Assembly: GCF_017591425.1 (NCBI RefSeq)
Contig: NW_024467120.1
Span: 5,642,001 to 5,706,000 of the forward strand
DNA from: Ochotona curzoniae
Lineage: Eukaryota > Chordata > Mammalia > Lagomorpha > Ochotonidae
Length of the DNA stretch: 64,000 nt
Direction: 5' to 3'
Below are positions 34,971 through 45,364 of this stretch, piece after piece. How positions within the stretch are numbered: the first letter of the stretch is position 1; the number at the start of each line of letters is the position of its first letter. A model generated the notes under the pieces. It ran no database searches and had not been told where the DNA came from. It saw nothing but the letters and a program-made list of their open reading frames with translations. The translations under genes and the position numbers were made by a program.

Positions 34971-35165
34971 AAGTTAAAGCCACCTCGCTACCTCCTACAT
35001 AGGAATACTGCATTTGAGGGAGATTCCTCTCTCCCAGTCAAGTCATGTCAAACAATATTAACAGAACCTCTTATGTAGTTCTTATTTAATAAACCTGGAA
35101 ATAACCCTGCATGACTCTTTCTGGAGTCAAACTTAGTGTTTTTAAATCTTTTGCAGATGTCTCAT

Positions 35166-35465
35166 TTTTTTTTTAAAGATGTGTTTGTTTCCTTGAGAGT
35201 TATGTTTGGCAGGGGTTGAGCAAGAGAGAGAGGGATTTTGTTCATTGATTGATTCCTGAAATGCCTGCAACAACTGCGGCTGGCCAGCTAGAATTCAGCG
35301 GCCAGGACCGTCATTGGATTTTCTTTGTAGGTAGTGGGGACTCAGATATTTGAGCATCATGTACTGCCTTCCTAGGTAAAGGAAGAGATTTGGTCAGGAG
35401 TGCTGTTATGGGACACAGCTCCACTAAACAGTGGCTCAAACTGCTGCATTGCAATTCCTGTACCT
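35166..35465 (-). mobile_element. C SINE, old copy
   Basis: It starts with a T run and 'taaagatgtgtttgtttcc'. The body shows 'tcctgaaatgcctgcaacaa', 'ctgccttcctaggtaaagg' and 'gggacacagctccactaaac'. Confidence 0.65.
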
Positions 35466-35469
35466 ACTA

Positions 35470-36778
35470 TCAGACTTCAGAGTGCAAAATCTAAATGGTG
35501 ACAGTTTTCAGGAAAAAAAAATGTATTTTAACTCCAATTCCTTGAGATTAGAAATGTGATTTCATTCTTTAAAAATGTAAAGGCATTCATGACAGAGCAA
35601 GAGCATTTTAATAACATGCTTTTGTTTTTCAGAGGGTAACCACTGCTTATCATTCCATTAAATACTATTTGAATGACTCGTTTATTACTGTTGATAAAAT
35701 TGCCCCATAAAGTGCATTTGAGCATATACATCTTTTCATTACGGCAAGAGTGTGAAAAACTAAGTAAAATGGTTCTACTATGTATTTTTTTCAAAGATAA
35801 AAGACAGATTCATAATTATAGCGATGTATCTGGGTAATAGGCAGAGGTAGAAAAAAATTGGCAACATTTATAGTTACAAAAATAGAGTTAGATGATAGGA
35901 GGAGAAAGCGAATAAAAGAACAAAGTCATCCAAAATACATGTGTCCACGAGAAAATGGTTTCAAAAGGCCCCTTTCTCTGAGCTCTAAGGAAGCACGACA
36001 TACAGTTCATTCTTGGGGAATGGCCATTTCAGAATGTGAATTGCAATCTTCTTTTCTCTAAGAATGTGCTTAGGCGGCCTATTTTAATAATCCTCTCACA
36101 AAGTCTGGGACACTTGGGGTGGCTTCTTTTTCTTCAAAGAATGCTGGTGACAAGACTGGCATGCTTCCATCTAGACACCAAAGCGAGTAAAAATCAGAAC
36201 ATGTCAAATGCGCAAAAGACTCCAACAGCTTCCCACCTTCAAAGTCGACCTGATGTACCCAGGTTTTGGCAGTGATCATGCAGCCACTAAGAAATGTCTA
36301 ACCATGCTGGTTGGTAGTAACTACACTGGTAGCTTTTAGAAATAAGGATATTTAAAAAAAAAATACCTTCTTTGCCAAGAAGAAGCTGCTTCTCTTGAAT
36401 ATAAGAAATCAAGCTTTTGTGCCAAAAGCATGTTTACAAGTTGATTTGTTTAATTTCCTATGAATCCTATCTGAAAATATTTTCCTTCCTAATAATAATT
36501 TAATAATGGAAATATACTCTCACCAGGCCCTGTTTGGTCCCTGCAAGAAATTCCTAGAGCCGAAGACTCTCTGTTGAGATTCCTGGCATTCGTCAGGTCA
36601 CCACAAAGTGCTCAGGGCTGAGGCAGTGGCTTACACAAAGTCAACAAAAGGACTGTGTGCACTGTGATTAGAAATGCCCGACTCCGAATTCACCCTGCAA
36701 AACTGCTTCCAGAATCTGGTATTTTATTTCAGCATGAACAATTCAGTCAAAGCATTCCGATGTTATAGGATTAGGAAA
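35470..36778. other. Unique non-coding DNA
   Basis: No recognisable repeat or exon in about 1.3 kb. Short frames at 35528-35794 (minus), 35858-36061 and 36036-36275 have no known motif. Confidence 0.5.
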
Positions 36779-36787
36779 CTCAATTTT

Positions 36788-37113
36788 GGGCCTGGTGGTG
36801 TGGCCTAGTGGCTAAAGTCCTCGCTGTGGATGCACTGGGATCCCATATGGGTGCCGGTTCTAATCCCAGCTGCTCCACTTCCCATCCAGCTCCCTGAGAA
36901 AGCAGTCAAAGATGGCCCAATGCTTTGGAACCCTACACCTGTGTGGGAGACCTGGAGGAAGTTCCTGGCTCCTGGCTTCGGATCCTTACAACACCGGCTG
37001 TTGTGGTCACTTGGGGAGTGAATCATCGGATGGAAGATCTTCCTCTCTGTCTCTCTCCTTCTCTCTGTATATCTGACTTTGTAATAAAAATAAATAAACC
37101 TTTATAAAAAAAA
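36788..37113 (+). mobile_element. C SINE, young, complete with A and B boxes
   Basis: This is the best plus-strand copy. The RNA polymerase III A box is tggcctagtgg at 36801-36811 and the B box is ggttctaatcc at 36856-36866, spaced as in a tRNA gene. The tRNA-unrelated body follows ('ccacttcccatccagctccc', 'tgtgggagacctggaggaag', 'ttggggagtgaatcatcgg'). It ends in a polypyrimidine stretch and 'aataaaaataaataaac' with a short A tail. A duplication, ctcaatttt, flanks it at 36779-36787 and 37115-37123. Confidence 0.95.
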
Positions 37114-37394
37114 GCTCAATTTTAAGCAAGGAGTTTGGTTTAATAAGTATAAAATGTATTCTGAGTCAGGGTTTTTGCACACAAGTGCCGTGTGTTCTCT
37201 GTTTTTGCCTTGAGTGTTAGGAGGGTGCTGCCTTGCTGCACAGCCATAGATGTGTTTCATATTTTCATGTTGGCCAAAGACCCGCCACAAGGGTGCTTAT
37301 TCTCTGACACTTCCTCACAGGAGTTTCTCCAGCCCTGCCAGGGGATGCTTGACACAGAATGCAGTCTCCACACCAACCATAGTGCTCATTAAAA

Positions 37395-37600
37395 AAAAAA
37401 GTATTTTGAAAGAATTGTAAACTTACATAAAAATTGCAGAGTACAAAACACTCTCATATGTTGTTCATTCAAAGAACTCTATTGTTGACATGTCAATCAA
37501 TTTGATTTCTGATTCTTTTTCTACTTTCATTTGTGTATGTATATTTATATATACGTAAATACCCTGAAACCATTTTTGTGAATTATCAAAATTGGGAAAT
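37395..37600. mobile_element. Old L1-derived segment (L1M-type)
   Basis: 'gaaagaattgtaaacttaca', 'gagtacaaaacactctcata', a TA-rich stretch, then 'ccctgaaaccatttttgtga' and 'attatcaaaattgggaaatc' follow the order of an ancient L1 segment often seen in mammalian introns. Orientation and family were not determined. Confidence 0.45.
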
Positions 37601-37861
37601 CTTTATGAACTGTGAATTGCTTCATGAATTGTGAAAAGAAAGCTATGTACACAATCCTCTTTGTTGCCACTCTATGCTGATAGAATTATATTCATTGATT
37701 GCTAACATTTAATTCTGAGACTCAATTCCAATTCCAACCATCATTGCACCATGAAGCCTTGTGTAGGAAAAATTGATCACGCAAGATTCAGCACGGGTTG
37801 TGTTTATCTCTTTTGAACTGTCAAATTTACTCCTTGCTTTTTATCTTTTAAATACATTTCT

Positions 37862-38112
37862 CCTTTATAGTGATTTTTGTTCATTGGAGAGGCAAAGAGA
37901 GGTACCTGCTGGTTAACTTGAGTCTGGAGCCAGGAGTCAGGAGTCAGTCAGGATCAGGGAACTAACTGCTAGAGTCATTACTCGCTCTCCCAACACACAC
38001 ATTAGCAAGAAGCTGGGGCAGAAATAGGGTGAGGATGCGAATCCAGACTACTGAAGTGGCTGGCATGGCAGGGGCCTCAACTAGCATCCTATTTGCTGTG
38101 CCAAATGCTCGC
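37862..38112 (-). mobile_element. C SINE, old copy
   Basis: Reversed order with 'gttcattggagaggcaaaga', 'gagtctggagccaggagtc', 'acattagcaagaagctgggg', 'gatgcgaatccagactactg' and 'gctgtgccaaatgctcgct'. Confidence 0.65.
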
Positions 38113-38314
38113 TCACTCCCATCGCACTATTACGTTTTTGTTTTCTGTCTCTTATGGCCTTGGTATACAAGGGAGTTCAAGTTTATAGGGAAGGCATATT
38201 GTTAAAAACCCGTGCATGGGTTTAAAAAAAATGTACCCCAACTTCCCTTTTTAAAATTCCATTTTGCTTGACCTTGTTGAAATATCCTCACTTTTTTTTC
38301 CAGTAAGACATATC

Positions 38315-38515
38315 TATTATTTGAAAAAATTACATAGCAATCAAAAAGAGAGGCCTTTCATCTGTTGGTTCATATTCTAGATGGACACAACGCTAGTGCT
38401 CAGCCAAGCCAAGCCCAACGACCAAGAGTCAGGAGCTCCATTGAAGGACCGTGAACAGGACCATTAGGGAGCTGGATTGGAAGTGGAGCAGCAGGGACAT
38501 TAACCAGCAATATAA
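38315..38515 (-). mobile_element. C SINE, old partial copy
   Basis: Reversed order with 'tatttgaaaaaattacatag', 'catctgttggttcatattct', 'gagtcaggagctccattgaa', 'tagggagctggattggaagt' and 'gcagggacattaaccagc'. The 5' promoter end is missing. Confidence 0.65.
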
Positions 38516-38844
38516 TAGATGGCCTTTTCTTGTAGTAGAATAGCATGTTTTCCTTTGAAAGAGCCATGAGTTTGGAGTGTGTTTTCCTTAAAACTGGAGT
38601 GCAAAGCAAACTTTCACTGTTTCCTCAAAAGGCATCTCCAACACATTCCTGCTGAATGTGATGTGGGGCACCGCTGAGAGAGAGGCATGGGATTCCTCAG
38701 CGGTGTCTTTGAGACAGAGAAGGGTACTGACTGCTAATCTGAACCTAGGGCATGACCTGGTGCTTGGGGGTTAGAAATCTGCCTCTCTATATATTGCAGT
38801 CTCATCCACCTCATATTTGAATATTGTAAAATTGTCTATTTGGA

Positions 38845-39105
38845 GTCTGGCATGATGACTCGATTGGGTCATCCCCCAAGTAAGCATCAGGATCCCATAT
38901 GGGTGCTGCTCCACTTCGCATCCAGCAGGCCTGAAGCCTTGAAACCCTACACCTGTGTAGGAGACCTGGCAGAAGCTCCTGCTTTGGATAGGCTCAGCTT
39001 CAGCTGTTATAGCCTTTTGTGGAGTGACCGAGCACATGGAAGTTCTTTCCATCTGTCCTTCTCTCTGTATATCTGCCTTTCCAATAGATAAGTCCTTTAA
39101 AAAGT
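38845..39105 (+). mobile_element. C SINE, plus strand, internally deleted
   Basis: It shows 'gatcccatatgggtgctgct', then 'cacttcgcatccagcaggcc'. The part with the central 'cctgggaaagcag' block is missing. 'gtgtaggagacctggcagaa' and the tail 'ctctctgtatatctgcctt' follow. The 157-codon minus-strand frame across this SINE is an artefact of the repeat. Confidence 0.8.
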
Positions 39106-39109
39106 TGCA

Positions 39110-40280
39110 TATCTGGCTGTCAATTGTACTGAATAAAATATGGCCCATATAAATATAAATGCTTTGACGAAGACAAAATATCCCTTTATTCTGAAAAAAT
39201 GTACCAAAAGCATTACAAGTAAAAGCATCTTTATATGGCTTCAATGTGAATGCAAGTCAACAAAATATCAAAGTTGAATGAATTTTGAGTTATTGCACAT
39301 AGCTGAGCATTTTCTTGATGGTATAGTGACTTTTCTTCACAAATTCAGGTTCTGAGGAAAGGATTTTGGTGTAGGTAACAAATTTAAAAAGTTTTCCCAG
39401 GAAGCACGAGAAAACAAGAAAATAAATTGGTGAAAAGTTGAAAGAGTGTGTGTTAGTGAATAGCTTGCTATCATGGACAGCTGGGCCTCCATCCCTCTCT
39501 AATAAAAAAAAAAAAAAAAGACACACCTTTCTTTGCCTTGTACATGTCCATGAAGCCGTTTCTCTTTAATAGGTAGTTCAGTTATAGGAAATTAGTTTTC
39601 TATGCCAAAAGAATATTTGGAGATTGATTAGTTTTCTTTTCTCTGAAGCAGTTCTGAAACTCTTATTTCTAATAATAGGTTAATTAACCTGAATGTATTT
39701 TCATCAGCGCCTTTCATTCAACAGTGCAGTCCGTATCTCAGTGTAGTTGCTGAGGGAGGCAGGGAAGCTGGGAGGTTGATTCAATCACTTTGACCCTCCT
39801 TGATTGGTGATTGTCTTGAGAGAATTAACTACTCTACAGCGGGAGACTCTGCTGTGCCCTGGCGGATCAGGATTCTGTTTAGCACTGGAGAAAGCTCGCA
39901 AGGAGAGAATCACCAAGTTGGTGATTTTGGGGGAAAAAAAATTTTTCTCTTGTCTCTGTGGTCAAATTTTTTTAAAGTGCAGTGTATTCATTGTAATATT
40001 AACTCAAAACCTTTACAGTTAGGCAAAATTTTAAAATATTTATTTTGGAGATGCAATATTTTAAGTGATTCTAGATGAATCGTTACTGCTTTTTGTAGTA
40101 ACTGTATTTTTATAGTAAGTTACAGAATCGCTGAACTATTGAAACCACGTAAGCAGTACCTTCTGAACATGCTCCACCTCAGGAACCCTGGGACAACCCT
40201 GGGGCGCCGACCCCTCTCCCGGGCACAGTTTTCATAGATCTACTGACATTTAAATTTTCTAAAGATTGAGGAAGCAACAA
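39110..40280. other. Unique AT-rich DNA
   Basis: A poly-A tract occurs near 39506-39520. No repeat body or exon recognised. Two overlapping frames (39800-40078 and 39804-40022) have no motif. Confidence 0.5.
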
Positions 40281-40284
40281 CAAA

Positions 40285-40720
40285 CAGGGAGATTATATTT
40301 ATCCTTGTCTACAAAAAATTAATGTATAAAATACATGAGAATGTATAAATGACTTAAAAATATGAATTGCATTAGATAAAAATGGGCAAAATTTCCATGA
40401 GCACCTTGTCAGAAGGTGTACAAATTGCTTTCAAACATATTATAAGTAATCACTAGAGAAATACCAATAGAATGAAAAGTGGTATTCTTGCATGTCTACC
40501 AGAATGACAATAATTAAGAATGATCATGTTAAGTGTTGGGAAGTATGCAGCACAACTGGAGTTTCCCTTCTTGGTACAAATGGTTAAAAATTCAGGGTGA
40601 ATGAAAACCAAATGTATGTGTGTCTTATGATTAAAAATAATTTTAAATACACACCTTCAGGAATGCATTTATTTCATCACTAAAATGCTTACATTTTTTC
40701 ACAGGAGTTTTACCACCAAT
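40285..40720 (+). mobile_element. Old L1 (L1M-type) 3' region, plus strand
   Basis: Plus-strand landmarks in order: 'aaatttccatgagcaccttg', 'agtaatcactagagaaatac', 'ctaccagaatgacaataatt', 'gttaagtgttgggaagtatg', 'aactggagtttcccttcttg' and 'taaatacacaccttcagg'. They follow the end of L1 ORF2 ('atcatcagagaaatgcaaat', 'taacaagtgttgg', 'ggaaccctcatac'). The piece points toward the minus-strand L1 at 41060-44995. Confidence 0.65.
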
Positions 40721-41059
40721 GGAATAATACTTGAAATAATCAAAAGGAGTTAATTCAATAGAGAATAAAAACATTGATTTTTAGATAGTGACATACAATT
40801 AAATTAAAACTCTTGCTGAATTTCAAGTTTCTGTCTCAGCAGTTAGGTGGAAATTTGGTGACATTTTATTGCAAAAGAACGTAGAGGAGGGGCTGTTTGG
40901 GGGAAGTGGGTAAGCACTTTTGTAGACCTATGGAATTTGAGGGAAATGGGCTCTCTAGTCATTTAGTATTTAGTACAACAGAGTAGCAAGTCCCAGAAGA
41001 AGAATTTGAAATATGGACAAAATTTTGACCATATTCAGCAGTTAAAATGCATAAAATTT

Positions 41060-43284
41060 TCCGTTTTGCAGGCTGCTGTCCAATTTTTCCAATTTACTGA
41101 AGAGACCAATCTTTTCCCTTGGATTATTTTCTATTCTCTAGTTGAAGATTGATTGGCTATACATGTGAGAGCTCCCTTCTGGGGTTTCTCTTCTATTCCA
41201 CTAATCTTTTTCTCTATTTCGGTACCAGTTCCAGACTGCTTTGATTGTCACTTTCCTGCAGTGTGTCTTGAGGTCCAGAATTGTGTTTCCTCCTTATTGA
41301 TTTTTATCCTTGAGGATAGCTTTGGCTATTCGTGGTGACTGTGTTTACAGATGAGTTTTTCTGTCATCTTTTCTATTTCTGAGAAGAATGCTGTTGGGAT
41401 TTTGATTGGGATTACTTTGAACCTGTATGTTATTTTTGGTCATATGGGCATTTTGAGGATGTTAATTGTGCTGATCCAATAACATGGTGAATTTCTCCAT
41501 CTTCTCATATCTTCTTCAATTTATTTTAAAAATATTTTATCATCATAGGAGCATTTCACATCTCTGATTAGGTTAATTCCAAGGTCTTTAGGATTCTTCT
41601 CTGCTATTTTAAAGAGAATTGTACATTACTTTTCATCCATGGAGTTATTTGTGTATATTAGGGCCATCAATCTATGCTCATTAATTTTATTCCCTGCCAC
41701 TCTGCCAAACTCTCTCATGAGTTTTAATTATCTTTTGATTGAATCTTCTCATTCTATGTATACAATTATATCATCTGTGAACAGGAATAATTTTAATTCC
41801 TAACATTTTGTTAAAATTTGAATTCCTTTAATTTTTTTTTTTTTTGCCTAATAACTCTAGTGAAGACTTCCAATACTATGTCGAATAGCCGTGGTGAAAG
41901 TGGACATGCTTGTCTCATTTCAGATCTTAGTGGATAGGCTTTCCATTCTTTCCGTTTAATATGGTTGCTGGTAATGGACTTTTCATAAATTGCTTTGATT
42001 TTGTTGTAGAATGTTCCTCCTATAACTATGTCACTTCGGGATTTTAGCATGAAATTGTGTTGGATTTTTATCAAATTCCTACTCTGCATCTATTGAGATG
42101 ATTATAGGATTTTTATTTTTGCAATTTGTTGAGGTGGTGTATCACATTTAAATATTTGCCTATGTTAAACCATTGCTATGTGCCAGGAATAAATCCCATC
42201 TGGTCCAGGTGAATGGTTTATCTGATGTACTATTGGATTCTATTGGCTAATATTTTGTTGAGGATTTGTTGTGTCTATGTTCATCAGGAATATTAGTCTC
42301 TAAATCTCTTTTTCTGTTGTGTCTCTGTCTGGCATCAGTATTAATGTGATGTTGGCATTGTAGAAAGAGTTGGGAAGGACTGCCTCCCTTTCTATTTTTT
42401 GGAATAGCTTGTGGAGTATTGGAGTAAGTTCCTCCTGAATCATTTGGTAGAATTCTGCAGTGAAGCCCTCTTGTCCTGAGCTTTTCTTTTTGGGGGGAGG
42501 GATTTAATTACTGATTCAACCTGCAATCTGGTTTTAGGTGTATTTCGATTATTATTTGATGCATGATTCAATTTTGGCAGATTGTATGTGTCCAAAAATC
42601 TATCCATTTCTTGAAGGTCTTCTGATTTGTTGATGTATAGTTGCTTGTATATTGTTGATGTATATTTCCTGATTAATCTCTGTATGTCTGATGTATTCGT
42701 TGTTGTATTTCCCTTTCTTGTCTCTGATTCTACTGGTCCATATCTTCCTCCTCCTTTTTTAAATAGTTGGTTGGTGGGAATCTATTTTGTTGATTTTCTC
42801 AAAGAAACAGCTCTTTGATTCACTGATCTTATGTATAGTTCTTTCACTCTCCTTGGTTTATTTCCCTCTTATTTTGATTATCTTTCTTCTTATTAATCTT
42901 GGGATTAGGTGGCTATTATTGTTCTGGCTCCTTCAAACATATGGTTAGCTCATTTACTTGGTGCTTTTCCAGTTTCTTGACATAAGCATTGATTGAAATG
43001 AAGTTTGCCTTTAACACTACCTTGATTGTGTCCTAATTTCTAGCAATTTTTAAAATTCCCTTTTTGATTTCTTCTACAACCCATTGTTCATTTACAACAT
43101 GATGTTCAGTTTCCAGGTATTTACATATCTTCTGGGATATTCTGACTTGTTGGTCTCCAATTTCACTCCATGATTGCATGAGAAGATGCAGATATGATTT
43201 TGATTTCATTTAAATTGTTGAGGCTTGTTTTATGGCTTATGTGATAAATCCTGGAGGAGGCTCCATGCACTGATTTAAAAAAAT
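41060..43284 (-). mobile_element. Lagomorph L1 ORF2, reverse transcriptase and C-terminal part, minus strand
   Basis: This is the 3' part of a 4-kb L1. A 92-codon frame (41811-42089, minus) carries the reverse transcriptase block 'EMRQACPLSPRLFDIVLEVF', matching the family's 'GCPLSPLLFNIVLEV' signature. Just downstream on the minus strand, at 41758-41785, the catalytic loop reads 'LFTDDIIVY', where FADD or YADD is usual. Frameshifts separate the blocks. The left end stops inside ORF2, and no 3' UTR follows. The element is dead. Confidence 0.9.
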
Positions 43285-43582
43285 GTATTCTTGGGCTTAA
43301 CGCAGTAGACTAGCGGCTAAAGTCCTCCCCTTGAACACATTGGAATCCCTTATGGGCAACAGTTTTAATCCAGGCAGCCCTGCTTCCCATGCAGTTCCCT
43401 ACATGTGGCCTGGGAAAGCAGTCGAGAACAACCCCAAGCCTTGGGACCCTGCACCTACACAGGAGACCTGGAAGAAGCTCCAGGTTTATGACTTTGGATT
43501 AGCTCAGCTTCAGCCATTGCAGCTGCTTGGGGAGTGAAGCCTCAGATAGAAGATCCTTGTCTCTGTCAAAAAAAGAAAAAAA
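43285..43582 (+). mobile_element. C SINE inserted in L1 ORF2
   Basis: A plus-strand copy: 'taacgcagtagactagcgg' (A-box region), 'ttttaatccaggcagccc' (B-box side), 'acatgtggcctgggaaagca', 'ggagacctggaagaagctcc' and a short pyrimidine end, then 'aaaaaaagaaaaaaaa'. A near-duplication, aaaaaatgtatt / aaaaaatgcatt, flanks it near 43278 and 43580. Confidence 0.88.
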
Positions 43583-44118
43583 AATGCATTTTTATAGGAT
43601 CAAAGGTTCTGTAGATATAGATGAAGTCCATTTGTTTCCTTGTTGAATTTCTCTCTTGTCAATCTGTCCATTGATGTTAACGAGGTTCTCTACCATAATT
43701 GTATTGGAGTCTATTTCTCCCTTTAAATCCATTAGTATTTGTTGTACATAGGTAGACGCCCTGGAATTTGGTACCTGTACATTTATTATGATGATTTGTT
43801 CTTGCTGAATTGCGTTTCTTGATCACTGTGTGATATCCTTCATGTATTGTAATGGGTTTCATGCTGAATCCTATATTATCCTGTATAAGAATGGATACTC
43901 CAGCTTGTTTTTCCTTTCCTTTGTCCTGAGATGTCCTTTTCCATCCTTTCACTTTCAGCTCCCACATACTTTTGTTGGTGAGGTGTGTCTCCTGTAGGTA
44001 ACAGATAGATGGGTCTTGCCCAGAGTAGTGATCTATGACATTTGATTGATAAGTTTGAGCTCTTTAGATTTAGGGTTAATATTGATAGGCAGTGATTTAG
44101 TTCTGTCATTTTAGTCAT
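43583..44118 (-). mobile_element. Lagomorph L1 ORF2 N-terminal endonuclease part, minus strand
   Basis: Two overlapping minus-strand frames (43876-44118 and 43677-43967) together cover the ORF2 start, so a frameshift lies between them. The first opens 'MTKMTELNHCLSILTLNL', matching the L1 ORF2 start ('ITILTLNINGLN'). The second contains 'KQAGVSILIQDNIGFSMKP', matching the 'KKAGVAILIS' part of the endonuclease. ORF2p nicks DNA and reverse-transcribes L1 RNA. This copy cannot. Confidence 0.9.
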
Positions 44119-44995
44119 GGGTTGCTTATTGTTTGATTTAGTCTTCTTTTGTCATTTTATAGGGTTGTTGTCCACATATGTTTTTGGATTTGTTAGTTGC
44201 TACTTCTTTTGTTCTGTCTGGAGCACATTTTCAACATTTGTTGGGCAGGTCTAGGAGAGGCTTTAATTTGCTATGGAAGTATTTTCTTTCATTTTCAAAG
44301 ACAAAGGCAAACTTTGTTGGGTAAATTATTCTGGGCTGACAATTTTTTTTTCCTTTTAGGATCTAGAATATGTCACTCTATTCTCTTCTAACTTGTTGAG
44401 TTTCCAGCTGTGAGTTTGATTGGTATTCCTCTACAGGTTAATCTATTTTTCCCATGAGTATATTTAAGCATCTTTTCTTCATGTTCAGCGGAAGAGAACT
44501 TGATTATGATGTATTGATTGTTTTTGATTGACTGTATTGGGAGTCCTGTGTCCCTCTATTTTGTTTCCCAGTTCTTTCTCCATGTTAAGGAAATCCTCAA
44601 TTAATATTTCATTGTATATGTCTTTTAACCTAGCTTCTGTTTATATACCATCTAGAACTCCTATTTTTGATCTTTTGATGATATCTGTTAATATCTGAAT
44701 ACTTTGCTTAGCTTGACTGTCCCTCTTCCAGCTTTTTGAGTGTTTTAGTGTTACTACAGAAGGTGTCTTCCAAATCTGAGATTCTTTATTCTGCCTCACT
44801 CATTTTATTATTGAGGTTTTCCACTGAATTTTTAATTTACTGTATTGTGTACTTCATTTCTAATAATTCAACTTGATTTTGTTTCAATGTTGCTATTTCC
44901 TGAGTAATGTATTCTTTAAATTCTTTTAGCTCCTGTATGTGCTTCTTATTGTTTTCAGATGAATTTTTTAATATTTTTAAAATTTCTTAAGGAGA
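44119..44995 (-). mobile_element. Lagomorph L1 spacer and ORF1, minus strand
   Basis: The right part translates on the minus strand as 'EFKEYITQEIATLKQNQVEL' and 'LEMKYTIQ', the ORF1p coiled coil, parallel to 21936-22250. A stop follows almost at once. The 5' end of the element is near 44995, inside ORF1, so the copy is 5'-truncated. Confidence 0.85.
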
Positions 44996-45109
44996 CTGCA
45001 CATGTTGAGATAGTTCAAACATGATGGAACTGAACTGACATTTAGGGAAAAGCTCAGGAATTGTCCTCAAGAAAGTAAGGAAATATCACGAATTATTATT
45101 TCTATTTTA

Positions 45110-45360
45110 AATATTTACTTATATGCAAAAGAGATGGTGAAAGAAAGAGGAAGGAAATCAATGAATCTATCATTTGAGAGTTCACTCTCGAAATGTGTAC
45201 AGTGACTTGGGTCAGGCCAGGATAAGGGTGAAAACCTGAAGCTTCATCCTGGTCTCCTACAAGGGTTGCAGGGGCAGAAGTATTTGTGTTATCTTCTGCT
45301 TTCTCTGGCCTGTTAGTAGGAAGTTGGATTGGATATGGGGAAACTTGATGACTTGAACAT
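45110..45360 (-). mobile_element. C SINE, old copy
   Basis: It starts 'tttaaatatttacttatatg' and continues 'catttgagagttcactctcg', 'gtcaggccaggataaggg', 'catcctggtctcctacaagg' and 'ggcctgttagtaggaagttg'. The promoter end is lost. Confidence 0.7.
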
Positions 45361-45364
45361 CACA

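Noticed and set aside
36801..36866. tRNA-like A and B boxes suggesting a tRNA gene
   Set aside because: The boxes belong to the tRNA-derived head of a C SINE. The sequence continues into the SINE body, and no mature cloverleaf end is present.
38771..39244. 157-codon minus-strand open frame
   Set aside because: Its middle third is the reverse translation of a C SINE, and the rest has no recognisable domain.
40140..40230. Short GC-rich patch that might be a CpG promoter
   Set aside because: It is only about 60-90 bases long with few CpGs, too small for a CpG island, and no exon follows.
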